In this document: in pieces, positions 43,295-52,913 of the stretch
Position numbering within the stretch: position 1 is the first letter of the stretch
Layout: every line of letters begins with the position of its first letter
Assembly: GCF_001866655.1 (NCBI RefSeq)
Contig: NZ_MLYR01000029.1
Coordinates: 1 to 64,000, forward strand
Direction: 5' to 3'
DNA: 64,000 nt
Origin: Bacillus sp. MUM 116
GTDB lineage: Bacteria > Bacillota > Bacilli > Bacillales > Cytobacillaceae
Translations under genes and position numbers: made by a program
The notes under the pieces: model-generated
What the model was told of the DNA's origin: nothing
Database searches by the model: none
Seen by the model: the letters and a program-made list of their open reading frames with translations, nothing else

Positions 43295-43481
43295 AAAGTA
43301 TCACCCCGAATAAGCAGGAAATTTTTGCATTCATTCGCGTTATGCGTATTATACTCTAAATTATAGAATTATTTTTATATAAATCAAGTATTATTATTCA
43401 ATACGCGCACTTTTTTTCTATTCTAATCTAGGAACCTATGATATAATTTTTTCAAAATCTTTAGAGTGGAGTTTGAGACGA

Positions 43482-43820
43482 ATGTTGGAACGATTATCGG
43501 AATTACGAAAAGAACGAAAATGGTCTCTTCAGGAAACGGCCGACCAGCTGGGGATTGCCAAAAGCACCTATGCCGGATATGAATCGGGCTATCGTTTACC
43601 ATCTTTACATTCCCTGTCACAAATAGCCGATTTATTTCATACTTCGGTAGATTATTTATTGGGAAGAACGGAAGATTCCTTTTTGAAAAAATCTCAAATT
43701 GAAATAACGAAATTGATGGACACTCCGGAAAAAGTTTTATCCTTGGATGGTGTGCTGCTTTCAAAGGAGGAATTGGCGGAGTTTATTGCATTTGTGCGGG
43801 TGAAAAGAGGGTTAAAGTAA
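43482..43820 (+). CDS. ansR: XRE-family regulator AnsR
   Basis: 112-aa repressor. The N-terminal helix-turn-helix (about 5-62) reads LSELRKERKWSLQETADQLGIAKSTYAGYESGYRLPSLHSLSQIADLFHTSVDYLLGR, close to B. subtilis AnsR, with a short C-terminal part for oligomerisation or ligand sensing. ATG 43482 with GTGGAG 10 bases upstream; a TTG at 43473 is closer to the box but less likely. Divergent from ansAB, which it is expected to repress. Confidence 0.9.
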   Translation: MLERLSELRKERKWSLQETADQLGIAKSTYAGYESGYRLPSLHSLSQIADLFHTSVDYLLGRTEDSFLKKSQIEITKLMDTPEKVLSLDGVLLSKEELAEFIAFVRVKRGLK

Positions 43821-43851
43821 TCCACCCATTTTATTACAAGGGTGGACTATT
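43821..43851. terminator. Bidirectional terminator
   Basis: TCCACCC / GGGTGGA stem between convergent ansR and nat genes. Confidence 0.7.
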
Positions 43852-44634
43852 TTAGGCCTGAATACCAAAAAAATTTTTTGCAAGGACTTTGTATCTTTTG
43901 GGATCAATATCTTGCTTCTCTACTTTTCCATCGATCCATTCAGTCACAGAATTGTCAGTCAAGGTCACGCTTCCTTTGTCTGTCAGTTGGGTAATAAGTG
44001 GCTTTTTATTAAAAGAAGATTCGGGATGCTCGATAATGATTTTTTGTACGTTATTTAATTCTGAATGGTCGGTAATAGCTTTTGTGGTATCAAAAGCATA
44101 ACCTATTTTCCAAACTGCATCTTTATATTTCAATTTCATATATAAAATATAATTTCCATGCTCCGTTTGAACTTTTTCGACACGAAATTTACCATTAGAA
44201 GAGGTTATTATTTCACCTGTTAAAGGAACAGGTTTTAAAGGTAAATTTGCGCCAAATCCGGTATCTACTAAATATTTCTCCCCATTGTGAGTGATAATAT
44301 TCGCAACATGGGATCTTCCCGTCGTGCTCCAACGTTGATTTTTGTGGTCGTAGACGACACCATAAATTAATTTCGCGTCAAAGCCATTTTCCAGCAAAAA
44401 TATATGGAGGATGCCATTAAGTTCGTAGCAAAGCCCGCCTTCGTTATTCCTGATGATTTTATTGATTAGGTTTTCTTTCGTGATCTCGTTGGTCCGGTTT
44501 GCGATAATACATAAGTTTTCAAACGGAATCGATTTCGCTGATTTTTCAAGAACGGTTGCTAGGTTATCAAATGTGATGGGTTCGTATTCCGGGAACCCAA
44601 TTCGATTACGGAATTGAATATTTATATTAGTCAT
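43852..44634 (-). CDS. nat: Arylamine N-acetyltransferase
   Basis: 260-aa NAT-family enzyme transferring acetyl from acetyl-CoA to arylamines. The Cys-His-Asp triad is visible: RNNEGGLCYELNG (Cys about 68), GRSHVANI (His about 109) and KYLVDTGFGANLPLKP (Asp about 124). Start follows a GGAGGAATA box. It is 21 bases after the helicase gene in orientation terms but transcription order (helicase upstream) suggests possible read-through. Confidence 0.91.
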   Translation of the reverse strand: MTNINIQFRNRIGFPEYEPITFDNLATVLEKSAKSIPFENLCIIANRTNEITKENLINKIIRNNEGGLCYELNGILHIFLLENGFDAKLIYGVVYDHKNQRWSTTGRSHVANIITHNGEKYLVDTGFGANLPLKPVPLTGEIITSSNGKFRVEKVQTEHGNYILYMKLKYKDAVWKIGYAFDTTKAITDHSELNNVQKIIIEHPESSFNKKPLITQLTDKGSVTLTDNSVTEWIDGKVEKQDIDPKRYKVLAKNFFGIQA

Positions 44635-44655
44635 GAATTATTCCTCCGATATGAA

Positions 44656-47600
44656 TTAAATCATCAATATCTCCCGGATATCCTCTTCTGTTAAAGAAGA
44701 TAATTTCTCTTCACCTGTTTTAATGACGTCGTCAATCAGGTGTTTCTTTTTTTCCTGAAGCTCGTTCATTTTTTCCTCAATCGTCCCATGCGCGACCAGC
44801 TTAATCACCTGGACTGTATTCTTCTGTCCCATCCGGTAGGCGCGGTCGGCGGCCTGCTGTTCGACCGCAGGATTCCACCATAAATCATACAAAATCACCG
44901 TATCAGCCCCCGTTAAATTAAGACCTGTTCCCCCCGCTTTCAAAGAAATAAGGAATAAAGCCTTTTCGCCGCGATTAAAACGGTTGCACAATTCCACTCG
45001 TTCTGCTGCTGGGGTACTGCCGTCCAGATAAAAATAAGAAACTCCCTTACTTGTTAGCTCCTTGGCGATAATCGCAAGCATTTGCGTAAATTGCGAAAAA
45101 ATCAGCATTCTTCTTCCAGTGCTCCGGCATTCTTCAATAATTTTTAGCAACTGCTCAAATTTTGCGGAGCCCCCGTTGTAGCCGTCAACAAACAATGCAG
45201 GGTGACAGCAAAGCTGGCGAAGACGGGTAATCCCGGCCAGAATTTTGATGCGATTTTTTTGAAAGGTATCTTTATCTAAATGTTTCAGCGTATCATGCTT
45301 AAGCTTGGCTAAATAGGCGGCATATAGCTTTTTCTGATCTGGGAGCAGGTCGGATGCGTGCATCGATTCGATTTTTCCAGGGAGTTCACCAAGTACATCC
45401 TCCTTTACCCGTCTTAGGATAAAGGGCCGAACCCGTTTCGCAACTTCTTCCCGCCGTAAGTCGTGGAAGGCCTTTCGATTTGGAAACAATTCTGGGAAAA
45501 CCACGTGAAAAATCGACCATAGCTCATCAAGTGAATTCTCGATGGGTGTTCCAGTCAAAGCAAAACGATGGCCGGCCTGTAGCTTTTTTACCGCCTTCGC
45601 CGTTAGCGTAACAGGATTTTTAAAGGCTTGAGCTTCGTCTAAAAATAAGGTATGAAATGTAATTTTTTCATAACTAATACGATCCCGCATAAGTAATGGG
45701 TAGGAGGTAATCACGACATCGACCTTGTCAAGATTTTTCAAAAGATTCATTCGCTGTGCTTTGCTGCCATCAACGATTTCAGCCCGTATATCTGGAGTAA
45801 ATTTTTTCAATTCATTCCACCAGTTATATGTTAAAGAAGAGGGCGAAACGATTAAAACGGTCTGTTTCGTTTTATGAATCTCAGGTAAAACCGATTGAAT
45901 ATACGCAATACTTTGCAGCGTCTTCCCTAGACCCATATCATCCGCTAGGATTCCGCCCAAACCATAATGAGCAAGTGTTTTTAACCATTGATAACCATGT
46001 TTTTGGTAATCACGAAGAATTCCAGTAAGTTTGGCCGGGATTTTAAACTGGATTCCTGCAGGATTTTGCAAGTCAGCTAACAGCTGCTTTAGCGACGAAC
46101 CAATTTTTACAGAATTTTCAAAGGATTGAATCACAGCTAATCCTTGTGTAAGTGGAAGCTCAAATTCTGTGTGAATCTCTTTTGGTTTAACACCAATTCC
46201 CTGCAAAAATCGATTCATTTCGATAAATTCAGGGCTTTCCAATGAAAGGAAAGAACCATCGCGAAGACGGTAATATTTGCGCTTTTCCTCAAGCGAAGTT
46301 AGTAGATTACGAATCTCAGATTCAGGTATTCCCTTTAATTCAAAGCGGAACGACAGCCAATCGGTTCGTTCCCGTCGATCCACTCGAAAATGCGGCTGGG
46401 GATTTTCTTTAAATAATCGTGCTTTAACAGCCGTAGTAGCGTAGACCTGAACGAGTTTTTTAAAGTTTGGAACCACATGATAGAGGAAATGATACTCCAA
46501 TTCTTCATTTTGTAAAAAATAACCGCTCTCTGTTTTTGTAAAGCCACTTTCTTCCATGATATTTAAAATATGCTCTTCCTGCTCCCCGTTTCCTAACAAG
46601 GACGGAATTCTTTCCTCAAGCGGATTAACCACTACATTTCCATAGTGAAACTCGAGGCCGGCAAGGAGACGATTTTTGATTCGGTCAAGATAAAGTTTTG
46701 CTTTTAATGAAGTCTGGTCCAATCGTTTGGATACCGCTTCACTGATTCGGACATGGCCAACTTTCTTCAGTCCAGGAATCACTTGCTCAAGATATAATTC
46801 CATTTGTTCTTCTTGGATCGAGATTTGCTGAGTACCGGTTGCATCCAACATTTTCTTCAGTTCAGTTAAACGTTCCAAATCTTCTTTTGCCGGCTTCCAA
46901 AACCGACCTTCAAGAAGAACGTAATCGTAAATGATGGTGATTTTTTCTAAACCTTTAATGCTTAGTTGAAAATCTTCATTAGGCCCTGAATCAAAAAGGA
47001 AATAAAGCGGGATGGTTCCATTTGAAAACTGAAGATGGGTAAAAATTTTCCCCTTATGTTCCAATTTGACCGTTGGTGCTTTTAAAAGAAGGGGAAAAAT
47101 CCGATCCCAATCATAGGCATCAATATAAGTAAATTCATCACTGTAAAACACCCTATCACTGATGCGAATTAATTCCTGAAGAACTTTATCTGTTTCTCTT
47201 TGAAAATAATGGAATTGCGGATTGTAATTTTGATAAGCTTCCCTACGCTCAACTTTGGCTAAAAAATCTCCAAGATTTAGAAATTGGGAATCGCTTCGAA
47301 TGGCAATACCCATCTTAAATTCATCTTTGGCAATGGGAATGGGTTTGCAAAAAAATTCAACTGCAAATAATTGTCTGCCTTCAATATGATGTTCACCTGT
47401 ACTTGGCCGGATGGGCCGCTCCTGAAATAATCCCAAGATTCCCTTTGTTAACTCGAAATCTTTGGGTGCCTGTTTTGCTAAGATCTCGACCAATACTGCT
47501 GCAACATGGTGGCATGACTTTTGATAAGAAGCCAACTTTGGACATGTACAGGCTGATTCGATTTGCCCTTGTTTATTCGTAACGGTTACGACAAAATCGC

Positions 47601-47751
47601 TCGTCCCGAGAACCGTGGCATGAAAGATTTCTTGATCAGGAGAATAATCCGACAAAACCACTTTTTTGCGCCTCGACAATTCTTCGCCTTTTTTATAGGA
47701 ATGCTCTCCACATAATTGTTTGATCATCTTTTGACTTAAGGTTACATTCAT
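44656..47751 (-). CDS. SNF2-family helicase with SWIM zinc finger (YwqA-like)
   Basis: 1031-aa ATP-dependent DNA translocase. N-terminal SWIM finger ACTCPKLASYQKSCHHVAAVL (CxC...CHH, about 62-85), a long bacterial SNF2-associated region (about 150-560), then the motor: GGILADDMGLGKTLQSIAY (Walker A), FLDEAQAFKN (DEAQ box), ALTGTPIENSLDELWSIF, LIFSQFTQML and QAADRAYRMGQ (motif VI). ATG 47751 follows AGGAAGGAAATC; an upstream in-frame start adds 27 unconserved residues. Bacterial homologue of HepA-type remodelers; cellular role uncertain. Confidence 0.92.
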   Translation of the reverse strand: MNVTLSQKMIKQLCGEHSYKKGEELSRRKKVVLSDYSPDQEIFHATVLGTSDFVVTVTNKQGQIESACTCPKLASYQKSCHHVAAVLVEILAKQAPKDFELTKGILGLFQERPIRPSTGEHHIEGRQLFAVEFFCKPIPIAKDEFKMGIAIRSDSQFLNLGDFLAKVERREAYQNYNPQFHYFQRETDKVLQELIRISDRVFYSDEFTYIDAYDWDRIFPLLLKAPTVKLEHKGKIFTHLQFSNGTIPLYFLFDSGPNEDFQLSIKGLEKITIIYDYVLLEGRFWKPAKEDLERLTELKKMLDATGTQQISIQEEQMELYLEQVIPGLKKVGHVRISEAVSKRLDQTSLKAKLYLDRIKNRLLAGLEFHYGNVVVNPLEERIPSLLGNGEQEEHILNIMEESGFTKTESGYFLQNEELEYHFLYHVVPNFKKLVQVYATTAVKARLFKENPQPHFRVDRRERTDWLSFRFELKGIPESEIRNLLTSLEEKRKYYRLRDGSFLSLESPEFIEMNRFLQGIGVKPKEIHTEFELPLTQGLAVIQSFENSVKIGSSLKQLLADLQNPAGIQFKIPAKLTGILRDYQKHGYQWLKTLAHYGLGGILADDMGLGKTLQSIAYIQSVLPEIHKTKQTVLIVSPSSLTYNWWNELKKFTPDIRAEIVDGSKAQRMNLLKNLDKVDVVITSYPLLMRDRISYEKITFHTLFLDEAQAFKNPVTLTAKAVKKLQAGHRFALTGTPIENSLDELWSIFHVVFPELFPNRKAFHDLRREEVAKRVRPFILRRVKEDVLGELPGKIESMHASDLLPDQKKLYAAYLAKLKHDTLKHLDKDTFQKNRIKILAGITRLRQLCCHPALFVDGYNGGSAKFEQLLKIIEECRSTGRRMLIFSQFTQMLAIIAKELTSKGVSYFYLDGSTPAAERVELCNRFNRGEKALFLISLKAGGTGLNLTGADTVILYDLWWNPAVEQQAADRAYRMGQKNTVQVIKLVAHGTIEEKMNELQEKKKHLIDDVIKTGEEKLSSLTEEDIREILMI

Positions 47752-48066
47752 TGCTGATTTCCTTCCTAAACAGTGGATGCCGTTTTCTTCTCCTATAGTG
47801 TAACCTTTGACGGTTGAAAAATCACGAAACAAAGGGCAACGGCAAGTAAATCGTAAACGCTCAAAATTTTATACATACAAATTGTAAAGGAAACAGCTCT
47901 TCCATCCAATCCAATGTCATGGTGAAAATAAACATTTCCTCCCTAATTCGCCATTATAAAATTTCCTTGTAAAATCCACCCAAGTTTTTACCAATAATTT
48001 TTATCTCTTAAGTTTCCTGCCTAAGGGAAGATTATTGGTTGAAGGATATCATATGGAGGTTGATTT
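47752..48066. other. Intergenic region between divergent genes
   Basis: 315 bases with the promoters of the helicase and the acidic secreted protein; no further gene, repeat or clear operator was seen. Confidence 0.5.
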
Positions 48067-48936
48067 ATGTCCTATAAAAAAACGCTAATGACCTGTTTGC
48101 TTTCGATCCTTCTTTTGTCCAATGTCCCGTTTGCTAGCGCTACCCCTCCTGAAAATGAACTGAACCAATATTTGTCGGACATTGGCTGGACGAAGCAGGA
48201 TTTAATCAAATATCTGAATTATTACGAAATCCCATTGAGTGATTTCAATTCGGTTGAGGAATTAAAAAGTATTCTGGGAACGCCGATTAATCCAAAAAAT
48301 TTACGGGATTTACTAACAAAATACAACTTGACACAAAGTGGGCTAAACGCCTTATTGGCTGAATATGGTGATTCCTTAAACAAATATAAATTCATCGAGG
48401 ATTTGGATACCACGGTAGGCTTTTATAAGGGTCATGATGATTATATGGCCGGTATTAAGGATGAGTTGAAAAAAATAGGAGTTACTGAGCAGGAACTTAA
48501 ACATTTCTTTACCTACTTGTCTCAAATTGAAGAAAAGAACAAAAATCAACTCGATCAAATAGATTCACTCGATTATCGAATCGAAAAATTTCTGGAAACA
48601 GCGGATCCAACAGCTTTGACTAACGAACAAGTTAACGAGCTATCCCAAATCTTGACGACAGCCTTTGACCTATATGAGATTCAAGTTAAGTTTAAAGTAA
48701 ATAATAAAGAAATTCCCTTAAAAGATCTTTTGAATATGAATGTGCCATCCGGCAACCTTTATACTGCCATCTACAGCAAAAAAGGTGAACTATTACTTGA
48801 TTTCACCCTTCCGGCAGAATTTTTCAAAGGGGTAGTGGCTGGATGGGAAGAGCTGATCCATATAGGAGAACTCTCCAACGAGTTAGTCGATTATTTACAT
48901 CAACAAAAATATAATAATGCAAGACGATATAAATAA
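48067..48936 (+). CDS. Secreted protein resembling processed acidic surface proteins
   Basis: 289-aa protein. Sec signal with cleavage after NVPFASA (about residue 26). The mature part has two similar segments, NQYLSDIGWTKQDLIKYLNYYEIPLSDFNSVEELKSILG and a partner KNLRDLLTKYNLTQSGLNALLAEYGDSL, the pattern found at the N-terminus of the 'processed acidic surface protein' family. It lacks an LPxTG/A-like sorting signal and C-terminal membrane helix, ending QQKYNNARRYK, and no sortase gene is near; so secreted rather than wall-linked. GGAGGTTGATT precedes ATG 48067. Confidence 0.72.
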   Translation: MSYKKTLMTCLLSILLLSNVPFASATPPENELNQYLSDIGWTKQDLIKYLNYYEIPLSDFNSVEELKSILGTPINPKNLRDLLTKYNLTQSGLNALLAEYGDSLNKYKFIEDLDTTVGFYKGHDDYMAGIKDELKKIGVTEQELKHFFTYLSQIEEKNKNQLDQIDSLDYRIEKFLETADPTALTNEQVNELSQILTTAFDLYEIQVKFKVNNKEIPLKDLLNMNVPSGNLYTAIYSKKGELLLDFTLPAEFFKGVVAGWEELIHIGELSNELVDYLHQQKYNNARRYK

Positions 48937-48942
48937 TTTATT

Positions 48943-48973
48943 AAGCTGCCCCAATATTTGAGGCAGCTTTTTA
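48943..48973. terminator. Bidirectional terminator
   Basis: AAGCTGCC / GGCAGCTT stem then TTTT, between convergent genes; it touches the stop codon of the MMPL gene. Confidence 0.78.
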
Positions 48974-51169
48974 CCTTCCTCCCATCCATTTTGGTGCCCA
49001 CCAATTGATTGGTCCGAGCAATTTCATAAGTGCAGGAACTACAATGATTCGAATCAATGTTGCATCAATAAAAATTGCGCAAAACAAGCCGACACCTAGG
49101 GCCTTGGTAATTTCAAGGTTGGTAAAAATAAACGACCCGACAACGACCATTAAAATCAATGCCGCACTGCTGATAAGGCCTCCTGTTTTTTGCAGTCCAA
49201 CCGCTGTACTCCGATTATTATCCCCTGTTTGATCATATTCTTCCTTGATTCTTGAAATGAGAAAAACCTCATAATCCATTGATATTCCAAAAACAATACA
49301 AAAAATTGTTACTGGCATGATGATGCTGACATAGCCAGTCGAGGTAATACGTAAATATTCAGCAAACCAGCCATACTGAAAAATAATTACGACAATTCCG
49401 AGACTGGCCCCGAGACTAAGAATATTCATCAGTACTGCTTTCAGAAGAATTAAGACCGATTTAAAAGCAAAAAGCAAAATAAGATATGTAACCGTGATAA
49501 TAAATCCCATTAAATAAGGGAAACCGGTAAAAATCCGGTCAAGCATGTCAACCCGTAATGCAGTTTGCCCAGTCACATAACGCTCTGCCTTCTCCAACTT
49601 TACCTTCCGGATTTTTTTGACCAGATTAGCAGCATTTGCTGTTCCCGGATCAGACTTCGGAACCACTTTCAAGAGAGTGTAGTTCCCTTTCACTAGCTTT
49701 TCTTTTTCCATCTGTTCCTTGTAAGCCGCTAAACTTAAAAGGATTGCTGTTTCTTTTGGGGAATGATTCCCTAGTACATCAATAAAGCTGCTAACGTCCA
49801 TGACTCCTGAAATTCGGCGAAATTTGTTTTCATAGGACTGAATCGTTCCAATCGTCCCTTCATCCTTAATCCTGTCATTCGTTTTTAAAATAATGAAAAT
49901 CGGGCTCGATCTACGTTTGTCAAAGTTACTCTTAAGGATATCTGACCCCATTCGTGATTCAAAGGAGGGTGGAAGGACATCTGCCGTTGGAACGCCGATC
50001 CTCATCCTTGTAATTGGAAGCATAAGAGAAAGCAATAATATACTGATAATGATAGCCAGAAGTGCCGGCCTTTTCATCACAGCTTTGGCGATTCCTTCCC
50101 ATATCGTTGAACTTTCCAATTTTTTTTGCGTTCGTGGAAATACTCGCAGTGAATTAATGTGAGGTCCGAAAATACCGAGCAGTGCCGGTAAAAGCGTACA
50201 GGAAAGAATCACGGCCGAGAAGACAACCAGCACACCCCCAAGGCAAAGCGAATAAATAATGGGTAATTTAATAAATAACATCCCAAACATTCCTATTAGT
50301 ACCGTAAACCCTGAAAAAAACACAGATTTACCCGCTGTATTCGCAGCCATCGCAACAGCATCCGGTACATTGCTTCCCCGTCTAAGTTCTTCCCGGAAGC
50401 GGCTTACAAGAAAAAGCGCATAATCGACGCCAATCGCAAGACCGAGCATCATGACAATATTCGGCAAAAAATTGGAGAGAGAGTAGGATGCGGATATATA
50501 ATAGATCAGTCCGAGTGACAATGAAACACTCATGATCCCGATCACAAGCGGAATCAGTGCAGCCCATACTGTTCCAAAAATAAACAGCAGGACCATTAAT
50601 GCCACCGGCAGGCCAATCATTTCGGAATGGTGCATGTCCTGTTTCGTTGCCCGCTGGATATCGTAAAGCGTTGCCGTATCCCCGTCGATATACGTTTCCA
50701 TCCCTGACGGCTTACCGATCAGACTTTTGATCTCCGGAAAATGGTTAAGGGCATTTGAACTTTTTAGTTTTAATTCTACAATCACGGATTGAACGCCTTT
50801 CCCATGTGTGAATCGAGCTGTTTGGTTGAAATAAATCCTTTCAACATAGTCTTTCTTTTTTAATGGAAGTAAAGATTGCAAAATGGCATTTTTTTGTTTT
50901 TCACTGGTTAAATTCAAGTTCTTGCTTGTATATGCTATTTGAATCGAAGATGGCGCTGTTCCCAACTTCTTTTGCATAAGGGAGAAACCACGGTCTGACT
51001 CGCTTCCTCTTGGTGTTAACCCGCTGTCCTTTAACCGTTCAGGAAGCTTTTGGGCAAAGGCTGCAGAAACTATAAACAATAAAATCCAAAAGGCCGCAAC
51101 GAACCAGCGGAATTGGTACATTTTCATACCCCAATACCAAAACCATCCCTTTTTCTCTGACTCTTTCAT
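48971..51169 (-). CDS. MMPL/RND-family transporter (YdfJ-like)
   Basis: 732-aa membrane protein with 11-12 hydrophobic segments in two homologous halves. Each half has an MMPL core: GLAIGVDYALFLVSRFREELRRG (about 243) and VFGISMDYEVFLISRIKEEYDQTG (about 603), containing the conserved Asp-Tyr pair, preceded by large extracellular loops (about 45-180 and 395-530). B. subtilis YdfJ-type exporters move lipids or drugs by proton motive force. No regulator gene is adjacent. Monocistronic. Confidence 0.9.
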   Translation of the reverse strand: MKESEKKGWFWYWGMKMYQFRWFVAAFWILLFIVSAAFAQKLPERLKDSGLTPRGSESDRGFSLMQKKLGTAPSSIQIAYTSKNLNLTSEKQKNAILQSLLPLKKKDYVERIYFNQTARFTHGKGVQSVIVELKLKSSNALNHFPEIKSLIGKPSGMETYIDGDTATLYDIQRATKQDMHHSEMIGLPVALMVLLFIFGTVWAALIPLVIGIMSVSLSLGLIYYISASYSLSNFLPNIVMMLGLAIGVDYALFLVSRFREELRRGSNVPDAVAMAANTAGKSVFFSGFTVLIGMFGMLFIKLPIIYSLCLGGVLVVFSAVILSCTLLPALLGIFGPHINSLRVFPRTQKKLESSTIWEGIAKAVMKRPALLAIIISILLLSLMLPITRMRIGVPTADVLPPSFESRMGSDILKSNFDKRRSSPIFIILKTNDRIKDEGTIGTIQSYENKFRRISGVMDVSSFIDVLGNHSPKETAILLSLAAYKEQMEKEKLVKGNYTLLKVVPKSDPGTANAANLVKKIRKVKLEKAERYVTGQTALRVDMLDRIFTGFPYLMGFIITVTYLILLFAFKSVLILLKAVLMNILSLGASLGIVVIIFQYGWFAEYLRITSTGYVSIIMPVTIFCIVFGISMDYEVFLISRIKEEYDQTGDNNRSTAVGLQKTGGLISSAALILMVVVGSFIFTNLEITKALGVGLFCAIFIDATLIRIIVVPALMKLLGPINWWAPKWMGGR

Positions 51170-51269
51170 ATGTGCCCCTTTTCTATGCTGTGATTATAAA
51201 AATAGGATGACACAATGCGGAGACTTTTATGAATGTTGCGGTCTTTTCCAAAGAATTTTTAAAAGGGTT

Positions 51270-52244
51270 TTACCAATGATATTCCCCTGCTTTATGCTTA
51301 TCAGATTTATAAAAATAGGCAGGATGATAGCTTTGCACAAATTGCCCTGTATTTAAATTAATAAATCCTGACCCATATGTCGGATCCTCTACCTGCCACT
51401 TTCCATTTAGTTTAATTTCATTCCAGGCGTGATTTTCCCCGTACACTACCTTGGCTTCAATCCCTGCTGCTCGGTGAAGCGCGGCGTTTAAATCCGCATA
51501 CCCTGAACATAAGACAACACGAGATTTATAGGTTTGCAGGGCAGAATAAATCGGCGGGTTTGTTGCATTCACCAATGGTGCATTATAGGCAATATGGGTG
51601 GCAACCCACTTGTAAATTGCCTTTGATTTTTCAGTATTCGTATGTTTTCCGGCTGTTATATTTGCAGTAAGGGCCCTTAGTGCCGGGTCATTACTTTGTA
51701 CCATGAAACTTGGCTGTAAGTATGGATTACCATCAGTTAAATGATATTGGGCATAGCCTAACACTTTATTGGGATCGTTTTTTTTGCCATTATAATATTC
51801 ATCAAGATTCACTACTACATCTCCAACGTTATAAGTAAGAGGAAATTCATACTTAAAATGTTGATTATTTGAAAACGGTACCTTTACCGTCGTTTTCTTA
51901 TTCGATCTCGGTTCATCAATATATAGTATAACGCCATCCGCCTTGTAATACTGGCCATACGGAGTCGCTTTTCCTGTTACGACTAATTTTCCATTTTTTA
52001 TGTTCACCCAATAGGTTTGAATTTTTGTGGGTGAATATTTTTTGTCATATGTGGTTGGAATCGATGAAACATTCTTCGTCTGTTTACTTACATTTGCAAT
52101 CTTCTGTTCCACCTTCTTTTCCACATGAGCCACCTGCGAACTAGAAAAATATCCCTTAATTTGTTCCACTGAAGGAAGCTCCCCGTGTTTAGACAAATAA
52201 AACAAAGAACCAACCACCAAAACTAAAGCCAAAAATCTCCTCAT
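51270..52244 (-). CDS. Secreted transglutaminase-like protein
   Basis: 324-aa protein with N-terminal signal/anchor MRRFLALVLVVGSLFYLSKHG. The middle (about 85-195) is beta-rich (YSPTKIQTYWVNIKNGKLVVTGKA). The transglutaminase-like fold (about 215-310) has Cys in SRVVLCSGYADLNAALHRAAGIEAKVVYG, His in NHAWNEIKLNGKW and Asp in EDPTYG: a complete Cys-His-Asp set. Likely a cell-envelope protease or crosslinking enzyme. ATG 52244 follows GGAGGTGTTGC. A repeat-type hairpin lies upstream. Confidence 0.87.
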   Translation of the reverse strand: MRRFLALVLVVGSLFYLSKHGELPSVEQIKGYFSSSQVAHVEKKVEQKIANVSKQTKNVSSIPTTYDKKYSPTKIQTYWVNIKNGKLVVTGKATPYGQYYKADGVILYIDEPRSNKKTTVKVPFSNNQHFKYEFPLTYNVGDVVVNLDEYYNGKKNDPNKVLGYAQYHLTDGNPYLQPSFMVQSNDPALRALTANITAGKHTNTEKSKAIYKWVATHIAYNAPLVNATNPPIYSALQTYKSRVVLCSGYADLNAALHRAAGIEAKVVYGENHAWNEIKLNGKWQVEDPTYGSGFINLNTGQFVQSYHPAYFYKSDKHKAGEYHW

Positions 52245-52314
52245 CCGCAACACCTCCACCAACTTTACAAAAACTATACACGGTAAAGATGAAAAATTCA
52301 TTAAAATTGCCTTT

Positions 52315-52357
52315 CGACAAAATCCGATTAGTAGATAGCACCACACAGATTTTGTCG
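52315..52357. repeat. Diverged repeat hairpin (CGACAAAAT arms)
   Basis: CGACAAAATC / GATTTTGTCG, 10-bp perfect arms, loop with GATAGCACCACAC. Arms and loop resemble the hairpin at 37100-37142 (CGACAAAAATCG, GATGCCAGGCACCACC). Confidence 0.55.
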
Positions 52358-52536
52358 GATTTACTTTTTCAATTATTCGAAATTATTTAAAGGAAAACGG
52401 GAATTGGCGGAGAATTGTAATATGATGACGCTTCCATTCTGTAAAGGAATTTGGTTTTTACATTTTGTTTACACATATTTCCTTATCTAATAGCGTAGAT
52501 GTAATAAACACCATTTGACAAAGGAGGCTTATTGAT

Positions 52537-52680
52537 ATGGATGGAATTGAAATTTTTGCCTGGGTGCTTATCGCTATTTTGGGGGTTGTGTTTGTTGTTT
52601 CTTTAGTAAAAATTGCAAAGAATCCTAGAAAGGAATCCTCCCGCAAACAGTCTAAGGATACAGAAAAACTTAATCATTAA
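52537..52680 (+). CDS. Small single-span membrane protein (47 aa)
   Basis: Unrecognised small protein: MDGIEIFAWVLIAILGVVFV spans the membrane (about residues 5-25), followed by a basic, Lys/Ser/Arg-rich cytoplasmic tail (KNPRKESSRKQSKDTEKLNH). AAAGGAGG at 52520-52527 is ideally placed for ATG 52537. The overlapping minus-strand frame lacks such support. Role unknown. Confidence 0.72.
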   Translation: MDGIEIFAWVLIAILGVVFVVSLVKIAKNPRKESSRKQSKDTEKLNH

Positions 52681-52913
52681 CAATCTCCATTCCCATAAAA
52701 AATCCATCCTGTAGTGTTTCATCAGGATGGTTCCAATTTTCCCCTTTTAAAACGATTCAGTTTTTTCATCGCCCCTTTAACCTCTACTTATCCTTCCTCA
52801 TGCATCATTTCTCCCTCCAAGTAGTTTTATACAATGCCATCATGTAAAATAGAGCCATGAATAACCAGATTGCTTTGCCCTATAGATAAAACCATTTGGA
52901 AAGGATTTTTACG

